Origin: Paracoccaceae bacterium
GTDB lineage: Bacteria > Pseudomonadota > Alphaproteobacteria > Rhodobacterales > Rhodobacteraceae
Assembly (NCBI GenBank): GCA_902606585.1
Contig: CACLGX010000003.1
Coordinates: 53,664-117,663, forward strand
DNA: 64,000 nucleotides
Direction: 5' to 3'
Part shown: one piece after another, positions 8,489 to 18,310 of the stretch
Layout of the letters: each line of letters starts with the position of its first letter
Numbering within the stretch: position 1 is the first letter of the stretch
Made by a program: the position numbers and the translations under genes
The notes under the pieces: model-generated
The model's input: only the letters and a program-made list of their open reading frames with translations
Databases searched by the model: none
Told to the model about the DNA's origin: nothing

Positions 8489-8579
8489 AGTTAATTATGT
8501 CATTTGCTGGCCCACAAAATTGTTTAAAGAACCCCTAAAACTATTTATTATCTAAGCGATCCTTGGTTATTCAAAAATA

Positions 8580-9167
8580 TTAATTGGGATTACAGTTATA
8601 CTGATGCACTTTCTTATTATCTATTACGAAAAAACTGAATTGATCGTGGTTTAAAACAAGTGTTTGCTGTTTACTTAAATTCAGTAGTATTTTTCTCAAA
8701 GTCTTTGAAACCATCTCATGGCAGAACAATAAAATATCTTCTGATGTATCAATATCGTTCAGAAAGGAAGTTAAACGATTTTCTAAAAGTGCGAAGCTTT
8801 CTCCTTCTGGCAACTGAAAGTTCCAGCAGTCTTTTTCCCTCTTTTCTTGCATCCCAGGAAAACGTATCTCGATTTCTTCTGAATTGAGGCCCTCCCAAGT
8901 CCCAAAGCCATGCTCTTTTAGCCTATCATCATAAGTAATTTCTGATACAAAATGAGCGTCAGTCAAAGCAATTTTTGCTGTACTTTTAACCCGACCAAGT
9001 GGGCTGCAAATTACCTTAAAACTTTTTTCCCTACAGAAAGTTTTAAGGCCAAATTGTATAGCTTTAGCTTGGCTTTTCCCTAACTCTGTTAATTCTGAAT
9101 CTAACCAACCTTGCTTACGATTTTCAAGGTTCCATTGTGTCTGACCGTGGCGGCAAATTAATATCAA
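8580..9167 (-). CDS. histidine phosphatase family protein
   Basis: 195 aa; 'MILICRHGQTQWNLENRKQGWLDSELTELG', 'CSPLGRVKSTA'. Confidence 0.92.
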   Translation of the reverse strand: MILICRHGQTQWNLENRKQGWLDSELTELGKSQAKAIQFGLKTFCREKSFKVICSPLGRVKSTAKIALTDAHFVSEITYDDRLKEHGFGTWEGLNSEEIEIRFPGMQEKREKDCWNFQLPEGESFALLENRLTSFLNDIDTSEDILLFCHEMVSKTLRKILLNLSKQQTLVLNHDQFSFFVIDNKKVHQYNCNPN

Positions 9168-9248
9168 AATTACTTCCCTTTTCAGATGGTGAGCTATAAT
9201 TGGTTTGTCAATAAAAACAATAGATATTTAGTTTTCAGAATTAAGGCA

Positions 9249-10343
9249 TTAATTTTTGATGCTCGCCAATACCATCTTCACAAAATTAGGCATTTTATCT
9301 TTTTCAATCCACCTAGCAACAATTACGAGCTCATTTTTAGGATCTATATATATAATTTGAGTGCCAACTCCCATTGCATAAAAAGCTGAACTAGGTGCAT
9401 CTGGAAACATACCATTTTTAGCATCATTTAACCACCATAGATACCCATAAACCGGTGAAAGAGGACAGGGAGTGAGGCATTCATCTACCCATTTTTTAGG
9501 AATTATTTCGCGCCCATCCCACCATCCTTTATTAAGCATCAATTGACCTACTCTGGCATGATCTAAACTGCTTATCCAAAGGCCGCCGCCCCAGTGAGCA
9601 CCGCCCGATACCGACTGTACTCTTTTTCCATTAATATCCAACCAAGAATTGTAGTAACCATGCCATTCCCACGTTTTCGATGCTCCGATGGGATCCATAA
9701 TTCTTTCCTTTAAGACTTCAGGAAGGGGCCGGCCAAACGCAAGCATTAAGGCCAACGATAAACGATTAACGCGCACATCATTATACTCCCAATATGTACC
9801 GGGTAGCTGCAAGTTACGTTTGCTCCCCCGTTTATCAGAGTGGACAGAATTACCGATTACATCCCGATAGTGATCAATCCAGTCGGGCTTTTCCCAAAGC
9901 GTTCCCTCCCATTCACTTGTGAGCTGTAACATATGAGCCCAGGTGATATTTTTATTTTGTTCAGTGTCAAAGCCGCCATCTTTTACGATATTTCTTATTG
10001 GGGCATGAATATCGGGAATGATACCGTCATTAACTGCAATTCCCATACACAAAGAAAGATAGCTTTTGCTGATGCTAAAAGTCATATCCACAAATTCAAC
10101 ATCTCCCCAAGTATTAATGAGTTTGCCTTTCCGAAGGATGACCCCAGAGCCCGCCTTTCTGTTTTTCACGGGTCCTATAGTTTTGCCGATAGGCCATGGT
10201 TCTTCAAAATGTCCCTGTTCTAGGGCGGCCCCTATATCGCGGTCCATTTTAGACTCGTTTCTAATTGCAAATTCTATAGCTTTCGAGAGTAATTTTTTTT
10301 GAACTCCCACTTTTTCTGGTTCAGTTAAGTTAAAACTTAGCAT
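9249..10343 (-). CDS. serine hydrolase, beta-lactamase (class C-like) family
   Basis: 364 aa; SxxK 'FSISKSYLSL', later 'YWEYNDVRVNRL', 'GGAHWGGGLW'. Confidence 0.85.
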   Translation of the reverse strand: MLSFNLTEPEKVGVQKKLLSKAIEFAIRNESKMDRDIGAALEQGHFEEPWPIGKTIGPVKNRKAGSGVILRKGKLINTWGDVEFVDMTFSISKSYLSLCMGIAVNDGIIPDIHAPIRNIVKDGGFDTEQNKNITWAHMLQLTSEWEGTLWEKPDWIDHYRDVIGNSVHSDKRGSKRNLQLPGTYWEYNDVRVNRLSLALMLAFGRPLPEVLKERIMDPIGASKTWEWHGYYNSWLDINGKRVQSVSGGAHWGGGLWISSLDHARVGQLMLNKGWWDGREIIPKKWVDECLTPCPLSPVYGYLWWLNDAKNGMFPDAPSSAFYAMGVGTQIIYIDPKNELVIVARWIEKDKMPNFVKMVLASIKN

Positions 10344-10382
10344 CTCAAAACTCTCTAACAGCTGGTATTTATCTTTAAATAA

Positions 10383-10751
10383 TCAAAAATTGGGCGACGC
10401 ATCTATTACAAACAATTTGCGCATCTGCTCATGGATAATCCATTCACCTTTCCAGCCCTGAGGTAAAATTAATAGGTCACCAGCTTCTATTTCCCTGGGC
10501 TTATCGCCATTTACCATAGTAACCGTGGCTTTTCCCTTGATTATATGGCAATATTCACCGGCGTCAGTTCGATCCGCTGTGAAATGGCCCGGTTGGCATT
10601 CCCATATTCCTATTTTACAATGTCCGTCAGCAGAGGCCCAAAGTATCGAAGATGCTTCTTTTTGGCAGTCAGATAGCGATGTAGGCTTATCCCTAAAATC
10701 ATCTAATGCCAACCCTGCCAGTTTTTTGAAAACTTTATGATCTGTGATCAA
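10383..10751 (-). CDS. cupin domain protein
   Basis: 122 aa; 'EYCHIIKGKATVTMVNGDKPREIEAGDLLILPQGWKGEW'. Confidence 0.88.
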   Translation of the reverse strand: MITDHKVFKKLAGLALDDFRDKPTSLSDCQKEASSILWASADGHCKIGIWECQPGHFTADRTDAGEYCHIIKGKATVTMVNGDKPREIEAGDLLILPQGWKGEWIIHEQMRKLFVIDASPNF

Positions 10752-10804
10752 ACTGTTACCTCACAATGTTATCTTTCAAGAATATTTTTCGAGATGGTAT
10801 TTTT

Positions 10805-11050
10805 TTATCGAGTGAATACCTTGTAAGTTTGTATGGTATTAGTTCGCTCTATACCTTCGATATTCAACAAATTGTCGTTGATATATCTACCAATATCTTC
10901 TCCAGATGGAACTCGAAGCTTAAGTAATAGATCAAAATCACCACTTATTGAGTAGAGTTCTGAGTGAATTTCGCGGAGCCCGATTTCATCTGCAACATTA
11001 TATGCTGTTCCTGGTTTGCATCGAATTTGCACGAAAAGTATAGTTGTCAT
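10805..11050 (-). CDS. Lrp/AsnC ligand-binding (RAM) domain-only protein
   Basis: 81 aa; 'ELYSISGDFDLLLKLRVPSGEDIGRYINDNLLNIEGIERTNTIQTYKV'; no HTH. Confidence 0.85.
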   Translation of the reverse strand: MTTILFVQIRCKPGTAYNVADEIGLREIHSELYSISGDFDLLLKLRVPSGEDIGRYINDNLLNIEGIERTNTIQTYKVFTR

Positions 11051-11320
11051 ATAAATCTCTCTCGTTAAAGCAGCGTTAGTTTAAATTTATAAAATAATTA
11101 GCGGATTTATTGGAATAGGACAAACTTTAAAGCGCGCTCAGTCAATTCAAAAATCTTTTTGCTATGTTAAAACTTCAAGGAATAGAATAGCTTTTGTGGG
11201 ATTAAAAGTTTTTTAAATGTCTATTTGAAAACGAAAGAATATCAAGTAATGAATTTCTTATGAATCAGTGGGTATCGTCTTCGGTTCACGGCTTAAATTT
11301 TGGTTTTATGGAGACTAAAA

Positions 11321-12427
11321 ATGACGACAGTAGTGAATAGCTGGAACGAATGGGATCCTTTAAAGCATGTGATTGTTGGCCGTGCAGATGACTGCCATAT
11401 TCCCCCTGAGGAGCCTGCATTGGATGCTAAAGTTCCAGAAGATAGTGACATGCGAGGGCAATGGGGCAGGAGGCCTCAAGAAACTATTGATAGGGCTAAT
11501 GAATTATTGGATACTTTTGCATTGATGCTTGAAAAGAGGGGGATACGGGTGGATCGTCCTACACCGATTGATTTTTCCTTACCTGCAATAACTCCAGATT
11601 TTAGTACAGAAAGCCAGTTTGGATGTATGCCACCGCGTGATGTACTTCTTACTGTAGGATCTGAAATTCTTGAGGCAACAATGTCTTACCGCTGTCGCTG
11701 GTTTGAGTATCTTTGCTATCGACCCTTAATGGAAAAATACTGGGAGGAAGACCCCAACTTTCGCCATGAAGCCGCCCCAAAACCGAGGCTAACTGACCGA
11801 GATTATCGACCGGATTATTTATCTGAAAAAATTGGAATTGAAAAACGTCTGAAGTGGACGGCAGAGAAGTTTTTTGTCACAACAGAAGAAGAGCCTTTGT
11901 TTGACGCTGCAGACGTTCTTAGGTTTGGTAAAGATTTGGTAGTGCAGCATGGTTTTACAACAAATCAGCGGGGTATTGAATGGCTTCGCAGGCATTTCCC
12001 TGAACATCGTGTTCATGCAGTGAATTTCCCGGGTGACCCCTACCCCATACATATTGATGCTACTTTTACCCCGCTTCGACCAGGTTTGATCCTAAATAAC
12101 CCCCAACGACGACTTCCTGACGAACAAAGACAGATGTTTTTAAAGAACGATTGGGAGATTATCGATGCTGCTCAGCCAGCCCATAATACACCACCGCCAC
12201 TTTGCTATTCCTCTGTATGGTTAAGTATGAACGTCTTAGTTCTTGACCCAAAAACAGTGTGTGTTGAAAAATCAGAAGTGTATCAGGCGGAGCAGATGGA
12301 TAAATTAGGCATGGAGGTAGTTGAAGTTGAGCTTCGAGATGCTTATGCTTTCGGAGGTGGATTGCACTGCTGTACAGCGGATGTTTTCCGCGATAGTTCA
12401 ATGGAAGACTATTTTTCAAATTTATAA
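11321..12427 (+). CDS. glycine amidinotransferase-like protein
   Basis: 'VNSWNEWDPLKHVIVGRADDCHIPPEEPA', 'DAADVLRFGKDLVVQHGFTTNQRGIEWLRRHF', 'HIDATFTPLRPGLILNNP', 'GGGLHCCTADVFRDS'; start chosen at MTTVVNSW after GGAGACTAAAA. Confidence 0.88.
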   Translation: MTTVVNSWNEWDPLKHVIVGRADDCHIPPEEPALDAKVPEDSDMRGQWGRRPQETIDRANELLDTFALMLEKRGIRVDRPTPIDFSLPAITPDFSTESQFGCMPPRDVLLTVGSEILEATMSYRCRWFEYLCYRPLMEKYWEEDPNFRHEAAPKPRLTDRDYRPDYLSEKIGIEKRLKWTAEKFFVTTEEEPLFDAADVLRFGKDLVVQHGFTTNQRGIEWLRRHFPEHRVHAVNFPGDPYPIHIDATFTPLRPGLILNNPQRRLPDEQRQMFLKNDWEIIDAAQPAHNTPPPLCYSSVWLSMNVLVLDPKTVCVEKSEVYQAEQMDKLGMEVVEVELRDAYAFGGGLHCCTADVFRDSSMEDYFSNL

Positions 12428-12825
12428 AAATAAAGTATAAAGTCAGGCGTTAAAATACTTGGCTTATTAATACTCAGATAGCCAACTTGAAATTACTATT
12501 TAGTAAAACAATTAAAGCTTTTTCCATCAAATTGGTCTTTGCTGTTTAAGTCAAAGTAATAATTGGGATGGGAATTAGTAAAATGAAAAATAATATAAAA
12601 ATAATCAACATAGGCCAAACAAAACTTGTCAATAAAATGAGAATTAAGACTAAAGCTAAATACTCCAATGTGTTGATGCGCATTTCTTTTCCTACACTTC
12701 AAATTTGGTAAATTAGTGAAAGATAATACGTAGCCATATCTTATTAAGCAATTACTATTTGAACTTGGTTAAATTGTTTTTTTTAACAATATTGTAATTA
12801 TTTCTGATGGATTTATTCTAAATCT

Positions 12826-12975
12826 ATGGTTTATCGACTCGGCGCAATCGCAATACTGATTATCCTTTTGTTTCTTTTCTTTGCTGAAAGAACAGGACGC
12901 CGCTACCCGATTGCCTATGTTTTGATAGCTTCTATCATTGGATTTATGTTAATTGTTGGTTTCTTAGCTGAATAA
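12826..12975 (+). CDS. small membrane protein (49 aa)
   Basis: MVYRLGAIAILIILLFLFFAERTGRRYPIAYVLIASIIGFMLIVGFLAE*; two hydrophobic segments. Confidence 0.45.
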   Translation: MVYRLGAIAILIILLFLFFAERTGRRYPIAYVLIASIIGFMLIVGFLAE

Positions 12976-13046
12976 AAGCTTTGGAAATGTAAAATAAAAA
13001 TAGATATATTAAATTTCTGAAAAATCATGAGTTTTTGAGTTGAATA

Positions 13047-13331
13047 ATGCCAATATGTCGTAATTGTGAGAGAGAATTGATTGAAGATGCGGCATTTTGC
13101 CCTGGCTGCTCACTTGAAAATCCGTTGGGTATTTACAAAGAAAAAAGAAAAATTTCTTTCAATACTTTTTCAATTTTCAGCACGGCTTTGTTTTGGCTAT
13201 GGGCAGTGCCACTGTGGGTTGTACTTTGGTTTGCTTTGGGTATGTTTGTCAGCTCCGGAATATTATGTGTTTTGGTTATTCTAAGGACGGTTTTAGATTT
13301 TTTTAATTATCAAAAAACTTTTGATGATTAA
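13047..13331 (+). CDS. zinc-ribbon plus transmembrane small protein
   Basis: 94 aa; CRNCERELIEDAAFCPGC then hydrophobic segments. Confidence 0.65.
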   Translation: MPICRNCERELIEDAAFCPGCSLENPLGIYKEKRKISFNTFSIFSTALFWLWAVPLWVVLWFALGMFVSSGILCVLVILRTVLDFFNYQKTFDD

Positions 13332-13376
13332 TGGCTGGATTTTAAAAACACCTTAAAATGTGGGAAGTACTTGGTT

Positions 13377-14153
13377 ATGGATTTCGAATTAAAGGGCAAA
13401 AAAGCCATTGTGAGTGCGGGTGGTTCAGGTATTGGGTACACCATTGTTGAAGAATTTATTAAGCAAGGTGTTTCAATCTCCACATGTGATATTGATGAAA
13501 ACCGTATTCACGAATTGCGTAATAAATATCCTCAAATATATGCAGAGGTTATCGACGTGGGCGATGAACGGGCTGTCAAAGAATTTTGCATAAAAAGTAT
13601 TGAGTTTTTAGGTGGGTTGGATTGTCTGGTAAATAATGCTGGTGTGGCTGGTCCAACCTTGTCTATTGAAGAAATTGATGCGGAGGATTGGTCACATTGC
13701 TTAAATGTATGTCTCAGTAGTCAGTTTTATTTTGTCAAGTCTTGCTTAAAGCAGCTTCGCAAAAGTTCTTCCGCCTCTATTATAAATCTCTCATCTGCAG
13801 CTGGACAATATGGTTTTGCTTTCAGAACGCCATATGCTTCAGCTAAATGGGGAATCATTGGGTTGACGAAGTCATTATCAATTGAATTAGGTAAAGACAA
13901 AATTAGAGTAAATGCGGTTTTACCAGGGTTGGTTGCCGGAGACCGTCAAAAAAATGTTCTGCGAAATAAAGCACAAATGCTGGGTAAATCGTTTAACGAG
14001 GTTGAAGAGGAGGCTTTTTCTTTTACTTCCATTAAAGAATATGTCGACGCCAAAGATATTGCTGATCAAATAATGTATCTGACATCAGACGCTGGAAAGC
14101 ATATTTCAGGGCAAGCTATTTCAATTGATTGTGATACTAAGATGTTGCTTTAA
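13377..14153 (+). CDS. SDR family oxidoreductase
   Basis: 'KKAIVSAGGSGIGYTIVEEF', 'NNAGVAG', 'YASAKWGIIGLTKSLSIELG'. Confidence 0.92.
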   Translation: MDFELKGKKAIVSAGGSGIGYTIVEEFIKQGVSISTCDIDENRIHELRNKYPQIYAEVIDVGDERAVKEFCIKSIEFLGGLDCLVNNAGVAGPTLSIEEIDAEDWSHCLNVCLSSQFYFVKSCLKQLRKSSSASIINLSSAAGQYGFAFRTPYASAKWGIIGLTKSLSIELGKDKIRVNAVLPGLVAGDRQKNVLRNKAQMLGKSFNEVEEEAFSFTSIKEYVDAKDIADQIMYLTSDAGKHISGQAISIDCDTKMLL

Positions 14154-14280
14154 TTGATTTCTGTTTTAAAAACCCAATATTCAAAATCAACGAGCAGGTT
14201 TTTTAGTTCTTATATATTTTAAAGTTCTTGCTTAATCTCACATTTGAGAGCAACGTCGGCTTATAACTATCTCAGAATGA

Positions 14281-15150
14281 GTGATTATGGAAATCAATAA
14301 CCCCCGTGGTATTCTATTGATGGCATTAGGATTTGCTCTGTTTGCAGTTGCAGACACAATTGCAAAAGTTCTGCTAGAATACTACCCACCTGTTCAAGTT
14401 GTTTTTATTAGGATGTTAGGCTTATTTTGGGGCGTGAATTTAATAATGCTTTACAACTTAAAGTGGGTTGGGAAAACACATAATTTGTCTAAACAATTAC
14501 TGAGAGGGCTCGCGCAAGCTGGATCGGCTGTAAGTTTCTTAATTGGTTTAAGAACCATAGCGATTGCAGATGCGACATCAATTGCTTTCGTAGCTCCCCT
14601 ATTTGTGATTATTTTAAGCTATTTTATTCTAAAAGAGCCGATTGGTATCAGGCGTTGGCTCGCTGTAATCATTGGGTTTTCTGGTACCCTGATAATAATT
14701 AGACCTGGATTTGAAATTATTAATCTAGGCCATGTATTTATAATTATCGCGGCATTACTTTTTGCATTACGCCAAATAATATCAAGGTTAATTGCTTCTA
14801 CCGATGACCCTTTAACGACAGCTTTTTTTACCGCATATACCAGTGTTTTCATTTTTGTTTTATTCCAACCTTGGGTTTGGACGCCTATTACAGATAAAAA
14901 CCATGTTTTTCTTTTCTTTGTTTTTGCTTCTTTTGCAGGTATTGCTGAATTTTTAGTCATAAAATCCTTACAAATAGCGCATGCGGTTGTCGTTTCACCT
15001 CTCCAATATACTCTTTTGATTTGGGTTACCATTTTTGGATTTTTTATTTGGGGTATACTTCCTGATGTCTGGACATTTCTTGGAGCAGGGGTCATTATCG
15101 CGACTGGTTTATATTCGTTACATCGGGAGCGGTTGAAAAAGTCTCCCTAA
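14281..15150 (+). CDS. DMT (EamA) family transporter
   Basis: 289 aa, about 10 TM; 'ADATSIAFVAPLFVIILSYFILKEPIGIRRWLAVIIGFSGTLIIIRPG'. Confidence 0.92.
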   Translation: MIMEINNPRGILLMALGFALFAVADTIAKVLLEYYPPVQVVFIRMLGLFWGVNLIMLYNLKWVGKTHNLSKQLLRGLAQAGSAVSFLIGLRTIAIADATSIAFVAPLFVIILSYFILKEPIGIRRWLAVIIGFSGTLIIIRPGFEIINLGHVFIIIAALLFALRQIISRLIASTDDPLTTAFFTAYTSVFIFVLFQPWVWTPITDKNHVFLFFVFASFAGIAEFLVIKSLQIAHAVVVSPLQYTLLIWVTIFGFFIWGILPDVWTFLGAGVIIATGLYSLHRERLKKSP

Positions 15151-15176
15151 AGTCTTTATTAAATACAAGAGCTCCA

Positions 15177-15614
15177 ATGAAATATATCATTTTAGTTTTA
15201 TTATCTTTCCCATTTTTTCTAATCACAAGTGCCTTTGCGGATTGCAATGGCTGTAACTTTGATAATAAAAACCTGGCCCACTTCGTATTTGCAGATCAGA
15301 ATTTATCTAACGCTTCCTTTCAAGGAGCTTATTTAGTAAATGCTGACTTTTCCGGAGCAAATCTTCAAGGTGCGAATTTCGATGGGGCGTATGCGAATGG
15401 CACTATTTTTATCGATGCTCAACTCGACAATGTTTCATTCAGAGGTACAGAGTTGGAATTAGCTAATTTTTCAAATGCATCTATGAAAAATGTGACTTTC
15501 GATGGTGCTTATCTTGTTCATGCAAAGTTATCCAGTAAGCAAGTTTTAGAAAGTAAGTTTTGTAAAAATTTGGTGGCAGATGCAATGAAATTTGTAGCTC
15601 TTTGTAAAAACTGA
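15177..15614 (+). CDS. secreted pentapeptide-repeat protein
   Basis: Signal peptide then A(N/D)(F/L)xx repeats: NASFQGAYLVNADFSGANLQGANFDGAYANGTIF. Confidence 0.88.
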   Translation: MKYIILVLLSFPFFLITSAFADCNGCNFDNKNLAHFVFADQNLSNASFQGAYLVNADFSGANLQGANFDGAYANGTIFIDAQLDNVSFRGTELELANFSNASMKNVTFDGAYLVHAKLSSKQVLESKFCKNLVADAMKFVALCKN

Positions 15615-15793
15615 CTTATACAATTAATTTACTTAGCTTGAAAACCAAATTTCCTAACAGAATCAATCTAATGTCTTATTTGACTAAAAATTTGGTTATT
15701 AAATAATTAATTATAACTCAGGTTTCCTTTACTTCTTTCGCTTATTACTGTAAGGATACATCAAATTCAGGGTGATTGTTTTGCGGGGTTGTC

Positions 15794-15988
15794 ATGATTG
15801 ACGATGCAAATTTCACCGACTATCGCCAAATATTATTGGATTTTGTTCGGTCGTTAGGTGTAGACGACCTTCTAAAGGCTTGGACAATATGCCGTATGCG
15901 CAATTGGATTGACGAATATGGTGAAGTTACATCAGAAGGTGTAGACCAAGTACTTTCATATAAAAAGACTTCCACGATAACCCCGTAA
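15794..15988 (+). CDS. small hypothetical protein
   Basis: MIDDANFTDYRQILLDFVRSLGVDDLLKAWTICRMRNWIDEYGEV...; no family recognised. Confidence 0.4.
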   Translation: MIDDANFTDYRQILLDFVRSLGVDDLLKAWTICRMRNWIDEYGEVTSEGVDQVLSYKKTSTITP

Positions 15989-16012
15989 AATACACTAGAA
16001 TTTTATTTCAAA

Positions 16013-16816
16013 TTAATTTGCGTTAAAGGTAAAAACTTGCGTATTTTCAATTATATATGAGTTAATAAGATTTTTTGCTTTTTCAGAAATTAGCCACTCT
16101 TCTATTTTTTCAACCAGCTTACTTTCAACATGAGAATGCATGTTTTTGTTGATTGGCAAAAATGAATATTGATTATGTAGCAATTGATCACCTTCAAATT
16201 GAATAGCTAGATTACCTTTATTTTTATGATTAAGCCAAGTGGCCTTGTCTGATAAAATATAGGCATCAAAAGCCACTGCAATATTTATAGCTTTTCCCAT
16301 GCTAGAGCCAACTGAGATATATTGGGGACCTATATCCTTAGGGTTAAAAATTATCTTATTCCATATCTCTATCTCTTTTTTGTGAGTACCACTGAAATCA
16401 CCTCTACTGATAAAAGTGACTTTCGCTTCTGAAAGTCTTTTAAAAACTTCCAATAAGTTTTGAGCTGATGCAATTTGCGCAGGATCGCTTTTAGGGCCAA
16501 CTACTACATACTCATTAAACATTATTTCACGTCTATATTTTGCAAAACCTGATTTGACAAATTCTTCTTCGTCCGGCCTTGAATGTACTAATATTGCGTC
16601 TACATCACCATTTTCCCCAAGTTTGATGGCTTGACCAGTACCCACGACTAAAAGTTGGATGTCCAGAGCCAAATCGGCCTCAGCCTGGGGAATGAGATGG
16701 TCACTTAACCCAGAATTATGGAATGAGGATGTAACCGCTAACCTAACTTTTTCGGCCACCGCTGAGGTTGCTTGAAGCAATATTAACATAAAGCATATTA
16801 GTAGTAAGCGCATCAT
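16013..16816 (-). CDS. tupA: tungstate ABC transporter substrate-binding protein
   Basis: 'VTSSFHNSGLSDHLIPQAEADLALDIQLLVVGTGQAIKLGENGDVDAILVHSRPDEEEFVKSGFAKYRREIMFNEYVVVGPKSDPA' is the TupA signature layout. Confidence 0.88.
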   Translation of the reverse strand: MMRLLLICFMLILLQATSAVAEKVRLAVTSSFHNSGLSDHLIPQAEADLALDIQLLVVGTGQAIKLGENGDVDAILVHSRPDEEEFVKSGFAKYRREIMFNEYVVVGPKSDPAQIASAQNLLEVFKRLSEAKVTFISRGDFSGTHKKEIEIWNKIIFNPKDIGPQYISVGSSMGKAINIAVAFDAYILSDKATWLNHKNKGNLAIQFEGDQLLHNQYSFLPINKNMHSHVESKLVEKIEEWLISEKAKNLINSYIIENTQVFTFNAN

Positions 16817-17517
16817 AGAACAATGTCGCCCGCCAAGAACTGTTTTGCTGCTTTGCTAGGTGGCTCACTCAAAAATTCTTCTTTAGAGCAGTGTGCTTCT
16901 ACAATTCCATTGTGAAGAAATATTATGTCCTTTGCCAGCCTTTTTGCCTGACCTAGATCATGAGTAGACATTAATATTTTTGTGCCGTTGCTTGATGCTG
17001 AAATTAAAATATCTTCGATAGCTTTTTTGTTTGCTCCATCAAGTGAAGCTGTTGGTTCATCTAAAAATAACATTTTTGGTTTAGTAATTAGAGCTCGCGC
17101 CACAGCTATAGCTTGCATTTCGCCGCCTGAAAGAATCACAGCTTGGTGTTTGATTTTTTCTTCGAGCCCAATTTTTTTGGCCCAAATCTTAACTTCTGCG
17201 GTAACGTTCGACTTTGAGAGTCGTCTTACTTTCAGCGGGAAGGCCAAATTTTCGGCTACTGTTCTTCGCAACATGATGGGTGATTGAAAAACGAAAGCTT
17301 GCTCTGCAGCTGCTAGGTTGCGTGAAATGGTCCATTCAATTTTTCCCGCAGACAATTTTCTTAAACCATGTAGGGCCTCTAATAAAGTCGTCTTTCCTGA
17401 CCCGTTTGCGCCAATTAGAATTGAAATACCATTTTGTTCAATCTCGAGATTAATTGGGCCTATTAATCTTTTGCTTTTTATATTTATCTTAACATCTGTA
17501 ACACGCAACGGGAACAT
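16813..17517 (-). CDS. tupC: tungstate ABC transporter ATP-binding protein
   Basis: Walker A GANGSGKTT, signature LSGGEMQ, Walker B MLFLDEP; overlaps tupA. Confidence 0.86.
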   Translation of the reverse strand: MFPLRVTDVKINIKSKRLIGPINLEIEQNGISILIGANGSGKTTLLEALHGLRKLSAGKIEWTISRNLAAAEQAFVFQSPIMLRRTVAENLAFPLKVRRLSKSNVTAEVKIWAKKIGLEEKIKHQAVILSGGEMQAIAVARALITKPKMLFLDEPTASLDGANKKAIEDILISASSNGTKILMSTHDLGQAKRLAKDIIFLHNGIVEAHCSKEEFLSEPPSKAAKQFLAGDIVL

Positions 17518-18221
17518 TACCGTAAACCTCCGTGCTCATTTTTTCCAAACCAATGCGTTGCGAAGCTTACTGACATTGCTAAAGAAATCAGTACAAAACC
17601 AAGTGCTAGAGCTAAAGCAAAGTCACCTTTAGATGTTTCTAAAGATATAGCAGTTGTCAGTACACGTGTAGCATTATCAATATTACCGCCTACTATCATT
17701 ATAGCTCCAACCTCGCCAATTCCGCGCCCAAACCCTGCTAAACATGCGGTAATTAAAGTCTTCTTGCTATCCCACATCAATGTTCCCACACGCTGTATTT
17801 TTGATACATTGATGGAAGTAAGAAGATTGCGATACTCCGCCCAAAGCTCTTGCATAGATTGATGTGCTATGGATGTTATCAAAGGTGTAATAATTATAGC
17901 TTGTGCGATGATCATGGCGGAGGTTGTGTACAGTAAGCCAAGCACGCCCAAAGGCCCAGAGCGCGAAAATAGAATATATACAATCAACCCTACCACTACG
18001 GGTGGCAAACCCATTAATGCGTTTAAAATAGCTATTATTGCTTGCCGAAACTGGAAACGAGTTACGACAAGGAATGCCGCCAAGGGGAAAGCTATTAACG
18101 TAGAAATTGTTAAAGCAGTAAGCGTTACATAAAGAGAACGAAAAGAAATAGTAATCAGTTCACTATCAAAACTAAGGACTAGCCAAAAAGCCTGTATTAG
18201 ACCTTGCAAAATTTCATTCAT
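17517..18221 (-). CDS. tupB: tungstate ABC transporter permease
   Basis: 234 aa BPD permease; 'GFGRGIGEVGAIMIVGGNIDNATRVLTTAISLETSKGDF'. Confidence 0.87.
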   Translation of the reverse strand: MNEILQGLIQAFWLVLSFDSELITISFRSLYVTLTALTISTLIAFPLAAFLVVTRFQFRQAIIAILNALMGLPPVVVGLIVYILFSRSGPLGVLGLLYTTSAMIIAQAIIITPLITSIAHQSMQELWAEYRNLLTSINVSKIQRVGTLMWDSKKTLITACLAGFGRGIGEVGAIMIVGGNIDNATRVLTTAISLETSKGDFALALALGFVLISLAMSVSFATHWFGKNEHGGLR

Positions 18222-18310
18222 GAAAAAATATACCTTGTTTCGAAGTTCTTAAAACGAAAATTTTTAATCGCAATTTTATCAAAGCCCAGTAGATTGTATT
18301 AAATAAGTTT

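Noticed and set aside
12496-12702. 68-aa minus-strand ORF
   Set aside because: Low-complexity AT-rich sequence with no RBS and no recognisable family; probably a chance ORF.
14619-15095. 158-aa ORF antisense to the DMT transporter
   Set aside because: Shadow ORF of a clear EamA gene with biased composition.
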